Positions 1-6,345 are shown, counted from the first letter of the stretch. The stretch: DNA of 13,197 nucleotides from CAYQXJ01 sp964421565 (GCA_964421565.1 CAYQXJ010000030.1:1-13197), one strand, 5' to 3'. Translations and numbers: made by a program. Notes: a model not told the origin generated them from the sequence alone.

Positions 1-236
1 AGCGTGGCCCGGCTCGGCACCTGAAGCAGCCGAATCGCGTCCCGCTTACCCGCCCAGGTGAAGGAGTAGCGCTCCGGCGAGTCGTCCACGAACTCCCCCA
101 GCGCGGCCTTCAGTTCCTCGAAGTCAACTTTCCCCTCGGCGAACGCCTCGGGCACGAGCTCGCGAAGGCGCCGCAGCCTTTCCTCCGAGAGGTCCGGTGT
201 GGCGGTTTCCACGCGTTCAACGGTTGGTTCACTCAT
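1..236 (-). CDS. mod: Type III restriction-modification DNA methyltransferase (Mod), N-terminal fragment
   Basis: The gene runs off the left edge, so only about 78 residues are visible, starting at the ATG at 236. The N-terminus is acidic and helical. It continues into a stretch reading ERYSFTWAGKRDAIRLLQ (about residues 54-71) and then PSRAT. From established knowledge, this ERYxFTWxGKxxAxxxxQxPSxxTL segment comes just before the catalytic region in Mod subunits of type III systems, and in related site-specific adenine methyltransferases. The SAM-binding and DPPY motifs would lie beyond the edge. The product would methylate adenine in a short asymmetric site and pair with a Res helicase-nuclease, usually encoded next downstream, which cannot be seen here. 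The Shine-Dalgarno site is weak, an AGGTGG-like stretch upstream of the ATG. A near-consensus promoter lies at 279-307. The gene is divergent from hisF. A stand-alone methyltransferase of the same family is the main alternative. Confidence 0.8.
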   Translation of the reverse strand, partial: MSEPTVERVETATPDLSEERLRRLRELVPEAFAEGKVDFEELKAALGEFVDDSPERYSFTWAGKRDAIRLLQVPSRAT

Positions 237-278
237 GTTAGCCCACCCACCTGCGGATGCCTATCCAAAACCACAGGG

Positions 279-307
279 ATTGTAGGGGGCGTCACGGCCG
301 GAGTCAA
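279..307 (-). promoter_or_regulatory. Sigma-70-type promoter for the Mod gene
   Basis: Read on the minus strand, TTGACT (302-307) and TACAAT (279-284) are separated by exactly 17 bases. The -10 lies about 43 bases ahead of the ATG at 236. Each box matches consensus at five of six positions, in very GC-rich surroundings where such boxes are rare by chance. The role is inferred. Confidence 0.65.
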
Positions 308-471
308 ACTCAACGAGAGCGTGAACGCGTCGGCCAGGGCACAGGCCAGTTCTGAGCTGCAGCGGCAGACGTCGGCGGGTGAGGGATGGGGGGGTTTGTG
401 GTAGGCTGGCGGCCGGCGGGGGCGAGGGGTCCCCGCTGTGGAGCCGGTGCGGATTTGATCGGAGGTGAGAG

Positions 472-1239
472 GTGGCCGATTACGTGAGCATTATGCCGTG
501 CCTGGATATGAAGGACGGCCGCGTGGTGAAGGGCGTTCACTTCGTGGACCTGCGCGATGCGGGGGACCCGGTCGAGTGCGCCGTCGCTTACCAGGAGCAG
601 GGCGCCGATGAGCTGGCGTTTCTGGACATTACGGCGACGGTCGAGAAGCGCAGGACGATGCTGGAGGTCTTTCGCGCGGTGGCGGAGGCGGTCACGGTGC
701 CGACGACGCTCGGCGGCGGCATCGGGGGGGTGCGCGACGTCGAGGATGCACTGGAGGCCGGCGCGGCGAAGGTGAGCATGAGCAGCGCGGCCGTGCGCGA
801 GCCGGGGCTGATCGAGCGCGCCGCCCGCGAGTTCGGCAGCGAGCGGATCGTGGTGGCGATCGACGTGGACGAGTCGGACGAGGTGGAGTCGGGCTACGAG
901 GTTTACATCGACGGCGGGCGGACGCGCACGGGGATCGACGCCTTCGTGTTCGCGCCGGCGGCGGAGGATCGGGGGGCGGGGACGATTCTGCCGACCAGCA
1001 AGCGCACGGACGGCACGCGGGAGGGATACGACATCCCGCTGCTGAAGGGCATCGCCGAACGCGTGGGCGTGCCGGTGATCGCGAGCGGCGGGGCGGGCAG
1101 GTTGAGTCATTTCCACGAGGCGGCGACCGAGGGGCAGGCGGACGTTCTGCTGGCGGCGAGCGTGTTTCACTTCGGGAAGATCGAGATCGGGGAGCTGAAG
1201 GACTACCTGGCGGGGCGGGGCGTGGCGGTGAGGCGGTAG
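472..1239 (+). CDS. hisF: Imidazole glycerol phosphate synthase cyclase subunit (HisF), divergent and stand-alone
   Basis: This is a 255-residue (beta/alpha)8 barrel of normal HisF length. HisF cyclises PRFAR with ammonia, normally supplied by the glutaminase HisH, giving imidazole glycerol phosphate and AICAR in histidine synthesis. The N-terminal motif CLDMKDGRVVKG carries the catalytic Asp12, and VVAIDVD carries Asp131. The phosphate-binding segments are TLGGGI (79-84), the TS...DGT loop (175-182), ASGGAG (204-209) and LLAASVFHF (226-234). The GTG start at 472 is chosen because a strong GGAGGTGAG ribosome site sits at 461-469, and the protein then begins at the expected distance from the catalytic Asp. 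It is divergent: compared with the Thermotoga enzyme as I recall it, gate residues Arg5 and Glu167 become Ser6 and Thr171, interface Asp98 becomes Ala99, and the loop Asp174 becomes Arg178. No hisH, hisA or other his gene is in the window. A specialised HisF paralogue is a real alternative. Confidence 0.85.
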   Translation: MADYVSIMPCLDMKDGRVVKGVHFVDLRDAGDPVECAVAYQEQGADELAFLDITATVEKRRTMLEVFRAVAEAVTVPTTLGGGIGGVRDVEDALEAGAAKVSMSSAAVREPGLIERAAREFGSERIVVAIDVDESDEVESGYEVYIDGGRTRTGIDAFVFAPAAEDRGAGTILPTSKRTDGTREGYDIPLLKGIAERVGVPVIASGGAGRLSHFHEAATEGQADVLLAASVFHFGKIEIGELKDYLAGRGVAVRR

Positions 1240-1249
1240 GGGGCGGGCC

Positions 1250-1813
1250 TCAGGGGGCGATGAAGTGGAGGTAGGCGAAGGCGAGGATCATGAAGCTGAG
1301 CCAGAGTGTCTCGCCGTTGCGGACGCATTGGCGCAGGGACCATTCGCCGCAGCGCAGGGCGCGCCGGGGCGGGGGGCGGGGGATGACGGCGGGGGTGTGG
1401 CGGCGCCACTGTCGCCAGCTTTCGCCGAACTTCTTCTCCAGGCGGGCGTCTTCCTTGCGAATGGCGGGCACGTAGTAGAGCCAGAACAGGAGGGCCCAGA
1501 AGGGCAGCCCCCACCATTGGCGCCCGGCGAGGGAGAGGCCGACGGCGAGCAGCGTGTTGCCGAGGTACTGGGGGTGGCGTACGAAGGCGTATGGGCCGCG
1601 GGTTTCGAGCTGTTGGTCCTTGCGCACGTAGCCGGCGGCCCAGATGCGGACGGATTCGCCGAGGACGCAGAGGGCCGTGCCGAGGATGAGGGGGATGCCG
1701 CCGGGGCGGGCGGTGGCGAGGAGGGCGAGGGCGAACGCGGCGCCGATGACCTGGCGGAAGCGGTCCCGGCGGTGGCGCACGTCGCGCAGAAACTTTTCGA
1801 GTCCGAGTTCCAT
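1250..1813 (-). CDS. Isoprenylcysteine carboxyl methyltransferase-like (ICMT/PEMT family) integral membrane methyltransferase
   Basis: This 187-residue protein has hydrophobic segments at about 22-34, 40-60, 83-97, 102-117 and 169-185. The family signature is clear: LETRGPYAFVRHPQYLGN (69-86) matches the SAM-binding GPYxxxRHPxYxG motif. It is followed by a hydrophobic turn, then an acidic/aromatic segment EDARLEKKFG..W..W....P (121-145) equivalent to the family's EExxLxxxFGxxYxxYxxxVP, with Trp in place of the usual Tyr pair. Bacterial members methylate small or lipid-like acceptors at the inner membrane; the true substrate cannot be told from sequence. The ATG at 1813 has no convincing Shine-Dalgarno site. 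It lies 26 bases after the mreB stop, so translation may depend on coupling to mreB, and it is the last gene of that operon. It converges on hisF with only 10 bases between stop codons and no terminator visible between them. Confidence 0.8.
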   Translation of the reverse strand: MELGLEKFLRDVRHRRDRFRQVIGAAFALALLATARPGGIPLILGTALCVLGESVRIWAAGYVRKDQQLETRGPYAFVRHPQYLGNTLLAVGLSLAGRQWWGLPFWALLFWLYYVPAIRKEDARLEKKFGESWRQWRRHTPAVIPRPPPRRALRCGEWSLRQCVRNGETLWLSFMILAFAYLHFIAP

Positions 1814-1839
1814 GGGGGCGGGGTAGTCCGTGGGAGGGG

Positions 1840-2916
1840 CTATTCTTCGCTGAGGACGGCTTCGTATTCGTCGAGGCGTTCGAGGAGGATGGCGGTGCCG
1901 CGGGCGACGGCGGTGAGGGGGTCTTCGGCGACGCGGACCTCGAGGCCCGTCTCCTCCGCGACCAGCTCGGCCAGTCCGGGTATCAGTGCGCCGCCGCCGA
2001 CCAGGGTGATGCCGGTTTTCAGCAGGTCGCTGGCCAGTTCGGGGGGTGTGCGGTCGAGGCAGTTTTTGGCGGCGTCGATGACCTGGTGGATGGGTCCGCT
2101 GATGGCTTCGCGGATTTCAGCGCTCGATATCTCGAGCTTGCGCGGCAGTCCGGCGGCGATGTCCTTGCCGCGTATCTCGTAGCTGACTTCTTCCTGGAGG
2201 GGATAGGCGCTGCCGATGGCGATTTTGACCATCTCGGCGGTGCGGTGGCCGATCTCCATGCCGTACATGTCGCGGATGTAGTTGATGACGGCGTCGTCCA
2301 TTTCGTCGCCGGCGACGGGCAGGCTTTCCAGGGTGACCACTTCGCCGAGGCTCATCACGGCGACCTCGGTGGTGCCGCCGCCGATGTCGACCACCATGGC
2401 GCCGACCGGTTCGCTGATTTCGAGGCCGGCGCCGATGGCGCCTGCTTTCGGTTCGGCGACGGTGTAGACGCGGCGGGCGCCGGCGTTCATGGCGCTGTTT
2501 TTGACCGCTTTTTTCTCCACGGACGTGATGCCGCTGGGCACGCTGACGACCACGCGCGGGCGCACACCCCATGTGCGGGGCTGTACCTTCTGGATGAAGT
2601 AGCGCAGCATGATCTCTGTGATCTCGAAGTCGGCGATCACGCCGTCTTTGAGTGGCCGGATGGCGCGGATGTTCTCCGGCGTGCGTTCGATCATGCGCTT
2701 GGCTTCGTGGCCGACGGCACGGCCGTTGAGGGGGACGGTGGGGGCCCCGCTGCCGACCTTGACGGCGACGACGGAGGGCTCCAGCAAGACGATCCCTTTG
2801 CCCGGCACGCAGACCAGGGTGTTGGCGGTGCCCAGGTCGATTCCCAGGTCCTGGGCGCCCATGCTCATCACGAAGTTGAGCGTCTTGCGCAGGGTCAGCC
2901 CGAAGCCGCCGGCCAT
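1840..2916 (-). CDS. mreB: Rod shape-determining protein MreB (actin-like ATPase)
   Basis: This 358-residue actin-fold protein polymerises under the inner membrane and directs elongation-specific cell wall synthesis. The nucleotide-binding motifs are all present: phosphate-1 GIDLGTANTLV (25-35), connect region PSGITSVEKKA (127-137), phosphate-2 VVDIGGGTTEVAV (176-188) and adenosine motif LVGGGALIPGL (305-315). The C-terminal half is typical, with PVAGDEMDDAVINYIR (200-215), GSAYPL and AEDPLTAVARGTA (330-342). The start at 2916 is supported by AAGGAG 8 bases upstream. It gives an N-terminal extension of about 20 residues compared with E. coli, possibly a membrane-binding helix (FGLTLRKTLNFVM). 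Glu155 corresponds to the hydrolysis-linked E. coli Glu143. The usual EPMAAAIG stretch reads EPKAGAIG (155-162), placing Lys next to the active site. The gene is third in an operon and also has its own promoter at 2970-2999. Confidence 0.95.
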   Translation of the reverse strand: MAGGFGLTLRKTLNFVMSMGAQDLGIDLGTANTLVCVPGKGIVLLEPSVVAVKVGSGAPTVPLNGRAVGHEAKRMIERTPENIRAIRPLKDGVIADFEITEIMLRYFIQKVQPRTWGVRPRVVVSVPSGITSVEKKAVKNSAMNAGARRVYTVAEPKAGAIGAGLEISEPVGAMVVDIGGGTTEVAVMSLGEVVTLESLPVAGDEMDDAVINYIRDMYGMEIGHRTAEMVKIAIGSAYPLQEEVSYEIRGKDIAAGLPRKLEISSAEIREAISGPIHQVIDAAKNCLDRTPPELASDLLKTGITLVGGGALIPGLAELVAEETGLEVRVAEDPLTAVARGTAILLERLDEYEAVLSEE

Positions 2917-2969
2917 GGATGCTACTCCTTCGCGTGCGCTGGTGCCAGGGGGGTCAGCACGCCGCCGCG

Positions 2970-2999
2970 ATTATAGTCGGCGCAGGCTGCAAAGTCCAA
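2970..2999 (-). promoter_or_regulatory. Internal promoter ahead of mreB
   Basis: On the minus strand, a perfect TATAAT (2970-2975) has TTGGAC (2994-2999) 18 bases upstream. The -10 lies about 54 bases from the mreB ATG, inside the 166-base gap between mreB and the preceding gene. Together with the main operon promoter it would allow mreB and the methyltransferase to be expressed separately. The role is inferred. Confidence 0.5.
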
Positions 3000-3082
3000 C
3001 CCCGGAAAAGCCGGCCCGACAGCCATCTGGGCCCCCGGGCCGGGGGTCATTTCTCTGCGGGGTGGGCCATCGGCCCGGTGCT

Positions 3083-4195
3083 CTACCTTTGGGGGGAGCC
3101 CGGCGGTGGGCCCATCTGGCCGCCCATGCCGCCCATCGCTTGCATCATGGCGAAGCCCATCAGCGTTGCGAAGTCCTGCTCGGTGAGGTTGATGCTGAAC
3201 TTGGCGTCGGAGCCGGCGGCGGACATCTGGAGCTTGTCAATGAGGGCTGCCATTTGCGGACTGCCCTGGACCTGCTGTTTCGCCTCATCCATACTGCTCT
3301 GCGCCATGGTGACCGCCTCCTGCGCCTGGGATGCCTGGCGGAAGCGGACCAGCGAGCGGAGGGCGAGCTGATCGGTGATGTCGGCGCCGAGCGCGGTTCC
3401 ACGCAGCCCGCTCAGGAAGGGCGGGGTGCTGTCGGACTCGACGATACGGCCTTCCAGTTGCGGCGGCACGAGCACGGCGCCGCGTATGGTGCTGTCGGCG
3501 AAGGCCTGGCCGAGCTGCAGCAACTCTCGGCTCAGTCCGTTGCGCCGGCCGGCTGCCCGGATAAGGGTGGCCAGGTCGTCTTCGGACTCAGCGGCGCCGA
3601 GGGTTACGTCGTCGATGAAGGCCACGTAGATCGTCCGGGGGGTGGCGGGCCCCATCATCGGGCCTATCTGGGCGGGGGCAGGGGCTGGCGCATCAACCTT
3701 ATAGGCGTCGACGCCGGCCACGCTCAGCGGTTCGCCCTCCAGTTCCAACTCGGTCTCGACGGTAAGGCGCGCGCCGGGGGCGAGGGTTATGACTGCGACG
3801 GCGGGCATTTTGTTGGTCTGAATATCGCCCGGCACCAGGAACGCGACCACTTCGCGGATCTGCTGCGGCTGGACGTCGCCGGGCATGTTTTGGGTGGCGG
3901 CGCCCATGCGGTCCTTAAGCATGGACGATTGCAGCAGTTTGGGAACGTTGACAACAAAAAAGCCCCAGGTTCCCTGGGGCGCGAGATTCAGGGCCGATGG
4001 CTCGGGGGCCTCTTCTTCGGCCGCCGGCTCCGGCGCCGGCTCCGCCGCCGGCCTGGCCGGCGCGGAGGGTGCGGCATTGACCACGCCGGGGGGTGCCTGG
4101 TGACGCTGGATTTCCACCGCGGTCATGATGATCGCGAATGCCAGGCTTATGCACGTTGCGATGAGCAGTCCCTGCACCAGTCTGCTGTCAAGCAT
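3083..4195 (-). CDS. Membrane-anchored protein of unknown function with Pro/Ala linker and Met/Gly-rich tail
   Basis: I do not recognise a named family. The 370-residue protein starts with a short N-terminus and one hydrophobic helix (about 8-27, signal anchor). A low-complexity Pro/Ala/Glu linker follows (about 34-70), so the rest probably lies outside the inner membrane. The body (72-345) begins with TWGFFVVNVPKLLQSSMLKDR and alternates beta-like and helical stretches. This is loosely reminiscent of DUF3352-type proteins seen in planctomycete and cyanobacterial genomes, but that link is only a guess. A second Pro/Ala patch lies at 169-176. The last 25 residues are rich in Met, Gly and Pro (MGFAMMQAMGGMGGQMG). 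The start at 4195 has GAGG about 8 bases upstream. The gene lies 43 bases downstream of the coiled-coil gene and 166 upstream of mreB, in the same orientation, so a role in the cell envelope or elongation machinery is plausible. A terminator-like hairpin is embedded near codons 72-80. Confidence 0.8.
   Translation of the reverse strand: MLDSRLVQGLLIATCISLAFAIIMTAVEIQRHQAPPGVVNAAPSAPARPAAEPAPEPAAEEEAPEPSALNLAPQGTWGFFVVNVPKLLQSSMLKDRMGAATQNMPGDVQPQQIREVVAFLVPGDIQTNKMPAVAVITLAPGARLTVETELELEGEPLSVAGVDAYKVDAPAPAPAQIGPMMGPATPRTIYVAFIDDVTLGAAESEDDLATLIRAAGRRNGLSRELLQLGQAFADSTIRGAVLVPPQLEGRIVESDSTPPFLSGLRGTALGADITDQLALRSLVRFRQASQAQEAVTMAQSSMDEAKQQVQGSPQMAALIDKLQMSAAGSDAKFSINLTEQDFATLMGFAMMQAMGGMGGQMGPPPGSPQR
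3956..3980 (-). terminator. Intragenic terminator-like hairpin with U6 tract
   Basis: In the sense of the operon, an 8-bp perfect stem, CCCCAGG-type and ending in GC (3973-3980 paired with 3962-3969), has a 3-base loop (3970-3972). Six T residues (3956-3961) follow at once. This is the layout of a strong Rho-independent terminator, but it lies inside the coding region, at the border between the Pro/Ala linker and the folded domain. The codons read Leu-Ala-Pro-Gln-Gly-Thr-Trp-Gly-Phe-Phe. It could attenuate the operon when translation lags, or it could be a coincidence of codons. Confidence 0.4.
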
Positions 4196-4238
4196 CGTAT
4201 CGCCTCGCGGTTGTGTCCAAAGTGGGGAGTGGCTTCCC

Positions 4239-5087
4239 TCAGCGAATTTGCGTGGTGGCCTGATCGCCGATCTGCATCCGTTGGCCCTCGGCGATCAGCG
4301 TGGCGCGACCGACCGAGACGGTGGGGTCGACGTCGGTGATGACGAGGCTTGCCACGAACTCGCTGTCGCGGTAGATGGTGAACTCGGAGTTCGGCTTCAC
4401 GCCGGCCTCGGAGCCCTTGTCGAGGACGGCCGTTTTCAGTTCGGGGTCAACCTGGAGCACGCGTCCGTTGATGGGCGGCACGTAGGTGGTCTCCAGCTCG
4501 AAGCCTCGCCGCTGCAGTTCGGCCAGTATCTGTTCCATCCGGGCGGTTTCGTCGGCAAGCTGCTTGCGCTCCTTCTTGACTTCGGTCAACTGTTGTTCGA
4601 GCCCGCCGATGCTGGCGTTCTTCGAACGGATGGTCTCCTGCAGTTCGGCGATCTGGGTGACCTTGGCCTGCACCTGGTTGCTCAGGTCGTCGATGCGGTT
4701 TTCGAGTTCGTCGATCTGCGCGCGTTTGAGTTCGATCTGGTCCATCTGCTTCTCGGTGACCTCGGTCATGCGGACCACGTTGGCGGCGGCGGTCTCGTAG
4801 TCCTTGCGCACTTCCTGAAGCTGGCTCTGCAGTGCCTCGCGGTCGCTCTCCAGGCTGGCGGCCTTGCTCTCAAGGTCGGAGATGGTGTTCTCCAGGCTGG
4901 CGGTTCTGTCGGCCAGTTGTCCCTGCAGGTCGGAGGCCTGACTCTTGTACTGCTGCAGTTGCTTCGTGGTGTCAATGAGGCTCGCGCCCAGGTTCTCCCG
5001 CTTTCCGTAGAGGATCATCTGCGAGACGGCGAACCCGAGGCTGAGCACGAGAACCAGGACCACCAGAACCTTCGTGAAAGCGTTCAT
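4239..5087 (-). CDS. Membrane-anchored coiled-coil protein with C-terminal beta-rich domain (MreC-like layout)
   Basis: The 282-residue protein has one N-terminal membrane segment (about 5-24, very Val/Leu-rich). A long heptad-patterned coiled coil follows (about 38-195, rich in Gln, Glu, Asp, Leu and Lys). It ends in a compact beta-rich domain (203-282) with NGRVLQVDPELKTAVLDKG, then GVKPNSEFTIYRD and VGRATLIAEGQRMQIGD. The pattern of a G-V-V-x-V-D strand, then D-x-G-x-x-x-G-V-x-P and a Y-R turn, is shared by beta domains of MreC and of some flagellar assembly proteins (FlgT-C). Overall identity to MreC is not evident to me. The start at 5087 has GGGAGGG 6 bases upstream. It is first in the operon that continues to mreB, directly behind a near-consensus promoter. 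I infer a periplasmic scaffold that may stand in for MreC. A generic planctomycete coiled-coil protein is the alternative. Confidence 0.8.
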   Translation of the reverse strand: MNAFTKVLVVLVLVLSLGFAVSQMILYGKRENLGASLIDTTKQLQQYKSQASDLQGQLADRTASLENTISDLESKAASLESDREALQSQLQEVRKDYETAAANVVRMTEVTEKQMDQIELKRAQIDELENRIDDLSNQVQAKVTQIAELQETIRSKNASIGGLEQQLTEVKKERKQLADETARMEQILAELQRRGFELETTYVPPINGRVLQVDPELKTAVLDKGSEAGVKPNSEFTIYRDSEFVASLVITDVDPTVSVGRATLIAEGQRMQIGDQATTQIR

Positions 5088-5151
5088 CTAAGACCCTCCC
5101 GGTCAGTTATGGCCGCATTCGATGGCATCTGCCTGCTTGAATGTCCCGTAG

Positions 5152-5179
5152 ATTATAGGCCCGCACGAACCAAAGTCAA
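5152..5179 (-). promoter_or_regulatory. Strong sigma-70-type promoter of the coiled-coil/mreB operon
   Basis: On the minus strand, TTGACT (5174-5179) and a perfect TATAAT (5152-5157) are 16 bases apart. Transcription would start near 5145, leaving a leader of about 58 bases before the ATG at 5087. This is the best promoter match in the window. An imperfectly placed inverted repeat, AAGTGC (5178-5183) and GCACTT (5215-5220), overlaps the -35 edge. Confidence 0.7.
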
Positions 5180-5568
5180 GTGCTGCAATGGCGCGCCCGC
5201 CCGACCCGCCGGGTGCACTTCATCGCATAACGCAGCGCCAATGTCAAGGCATTTGACGCTTCGGGCGGTCGGCAGGCGGGGCTGCGGGCTTCCGCAGCGG
5301 GCATCACAGCAGCGGTAAGAGCTTGCCTGCAAAACCTTTAGAGTGCGTTCATCCGTTGGATGGCGCGGTTCCATGCGCATCCGCGCGGACGCGTCAGCGG
5401 GGGGCCGCGATGGTTGCGGGGGCCCGTGGGCCGCCCGGGGCCGGTAAAGAGTTGTGAGCAAGTGCCTGGCGGCGGGCCACTCGTGCGAATCCTGGGAATC
5501 GGGCGGCCGGCCACGGTGACAGTTGCCCCGGCCGTTCGTCGTGCGCCCTCGTTTGCGGTAGATTGCGT
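5180..5568. other. Non-coding gap between the mreB operon and the catabolic block
   Basis: The full gap between genes is 5088-5568 (481 bases), and its left part is the mreB operon promoter and leader. I found no credible gene in the rest; reading frames across it lack family similarity and a ribosome site. Structure seen: an inverted repeat GTCAA-5-TTGAC (5243-5257), and a perfect 7-bp stem with a 4-base loop, GCTGCGG/CCGCAGC (5281-5298). There is also a 5-bp hairpin CATCC-GTT-GGATG near 5350 and GC-rich partial repeats around 5400-5450. None is followed by a T tract, so a terminator for the isomerase gene ending at 5569 is not obvious. A small RNA cannot be ruled in or out. Confidence 0.4.
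5281..5298. repeat. Perfect inverted repeat (7-bp stem, 4-base loop) in the intergenic gap
   Basis: GCTGCGG (5281-5287), loop GCTT, CCGCAGC (5292-5298). It would form a stable RNA hairpin on either strand. There is no T tract on either side, so it is not a classical terminator. It may be part of an untranslated RNA, an operator, or chance in GC-rich DNA. Confidence 0.4.
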
Positions 5569-6345
5569 TCACGCGTCCACGATGCAGCCGCGCAGGTAGG
5601 CGGCGAAGCGGTCCACGCCGGCGACGGGCTCCTGCGGGTCCTCGTATTCGATGGAGAGGTAGCCCTCGTAGCCGGCCTCGCGCATGATGCGCACGACGCG
5701 GCGGTAGTCGACCTGTTCTCGCCCGTCGCCCTGGCGGACGGTTACCTTTGCGTGGGTCGTAACTGCGTGTGGCGCGCAGAGGGCGTATTGCTCGTAGACG
5801 TCGCCGGTGAAGTTGCCGAAGTCGAGGTTCATCCCGACCCAGGGCTCCTCCGCGAACGGCGCCAGCAGCGCCAGGCAGCCCTCCGCGTCGGCGGTCAGGC
5901 CGCCGTGGCTCTCCAGGGCGAGCACCACGCCGCAGTCGGCCGCCACCCGGGCGCATTCGGCCAGCCCGTCGGTGACCCACTTGCGCGCCGTCTGCAGGTC
6001 GGTGTCTTCGGGTTGCCGACCTGCGAACACCCGCAGGCAGGGCGCCCCGAGCTTCGCCGACTTCACCAGCCAGTCCTTCACGTGTTCGATCTGCGCCCTG
6101 CGTTTCTGGGGGTCTGCGTTGGAGAAGTTGCCTCCCACGGCGGCGCCGCAGACATCGAGCCCGCGCGCGAACGCCTCGCGCTTGATGCGGTGCAGGTAAG
6201 CGTCGCCTTCCTTGGGGAAGTAATACTGCGTCAGTTCGACCCCGTCCAGCCCGAGATCGCGGCAGGTGTCGAGGAAGCCCACGAGTGTCATCTGGCCGGC
6301 GCTCAGCAGTTGGCGGTAGGAGTAGGTGCAGCTTGCCAGTTTCAT
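5569..6345 (-). CDS. Sugar phosphate isomerase/epimerase (xylose isomerase-like TIM barrel)
   Basis: The 258-residue protein belongs to the AP-endonuclease-2/xylose-isomerase-like superfamily (as in IolE, hydroxypyruvate isomerase and D-tagatose 3-epimerase). These enzymes interconvert keto-sugars or sugar acids using a divalent metal. The expected four metal ligands can be seen: Glu145 (LALESHGG), Asp175 (NLDFGNF), His198 (THAKV) and Glu233 (SIEYED). The N-terminal strand ASCTYSYRQ and helix GLDGVELTQYYFP are typical. The ATG at 6345 is chosen because the family start MKLASCTYSY follows and a GGGAG site lies 10 bases upstream; longer upstream reading is an overlap with the sulfatase gene in another frame. 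There is no signal peptide, so it is cytoplasmic. It lies 64 bases after the sulfatase-fold gene in the same direction, probably co-transcribed. The exact substrate cannot be told. Confidence 0.88.
   Translation of the reverse strand: MKLASCTYSYRQLLSAGQMTLVGFLDTCRDLGLDGVELTQYYFPKEGDAYLHRIKREAFARGLDVCGAAVGGNFSNADPQKRRAQIEHVKDWLVKSAKLGAPCLRVFAGRQPEDTDLQTARKWVTDGLAECARVAADCGVVLALESHGGLTADAEGCLALLAPFAEEPWVGMNLDFGNFTGDVYEQYALCAPHAVTTHAKVTVRQGDGREQVDYRRVVRIMREAGYEGYLSIEYEDPQEPVAGVDRFAAYLRGCIVDA

Noticed and set aside
2086..2976. Plus-strand open frame antisense to mreB
   Set aside because: The Asp/Gly/Ala-rich translation is typical of an antisense shadow, and mreB is certain on the other strand.
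3032..3046. GC-only hairpin CCCCCG-GGC-CGGGGG between mreB and the upstream gene
   Set aside because: There is no T tract on either strand and only a 3-base loop. It is probably chance in GC-rich intergenic DNA, so it is not called as a terminator.
5242..5258. TTGACA/TTGACG boxes facing both ways in the intergenic gap
   Set aside because: Neither strand has a credible -10 at 15-19 bases, so these are kept only as an inverted repeat.
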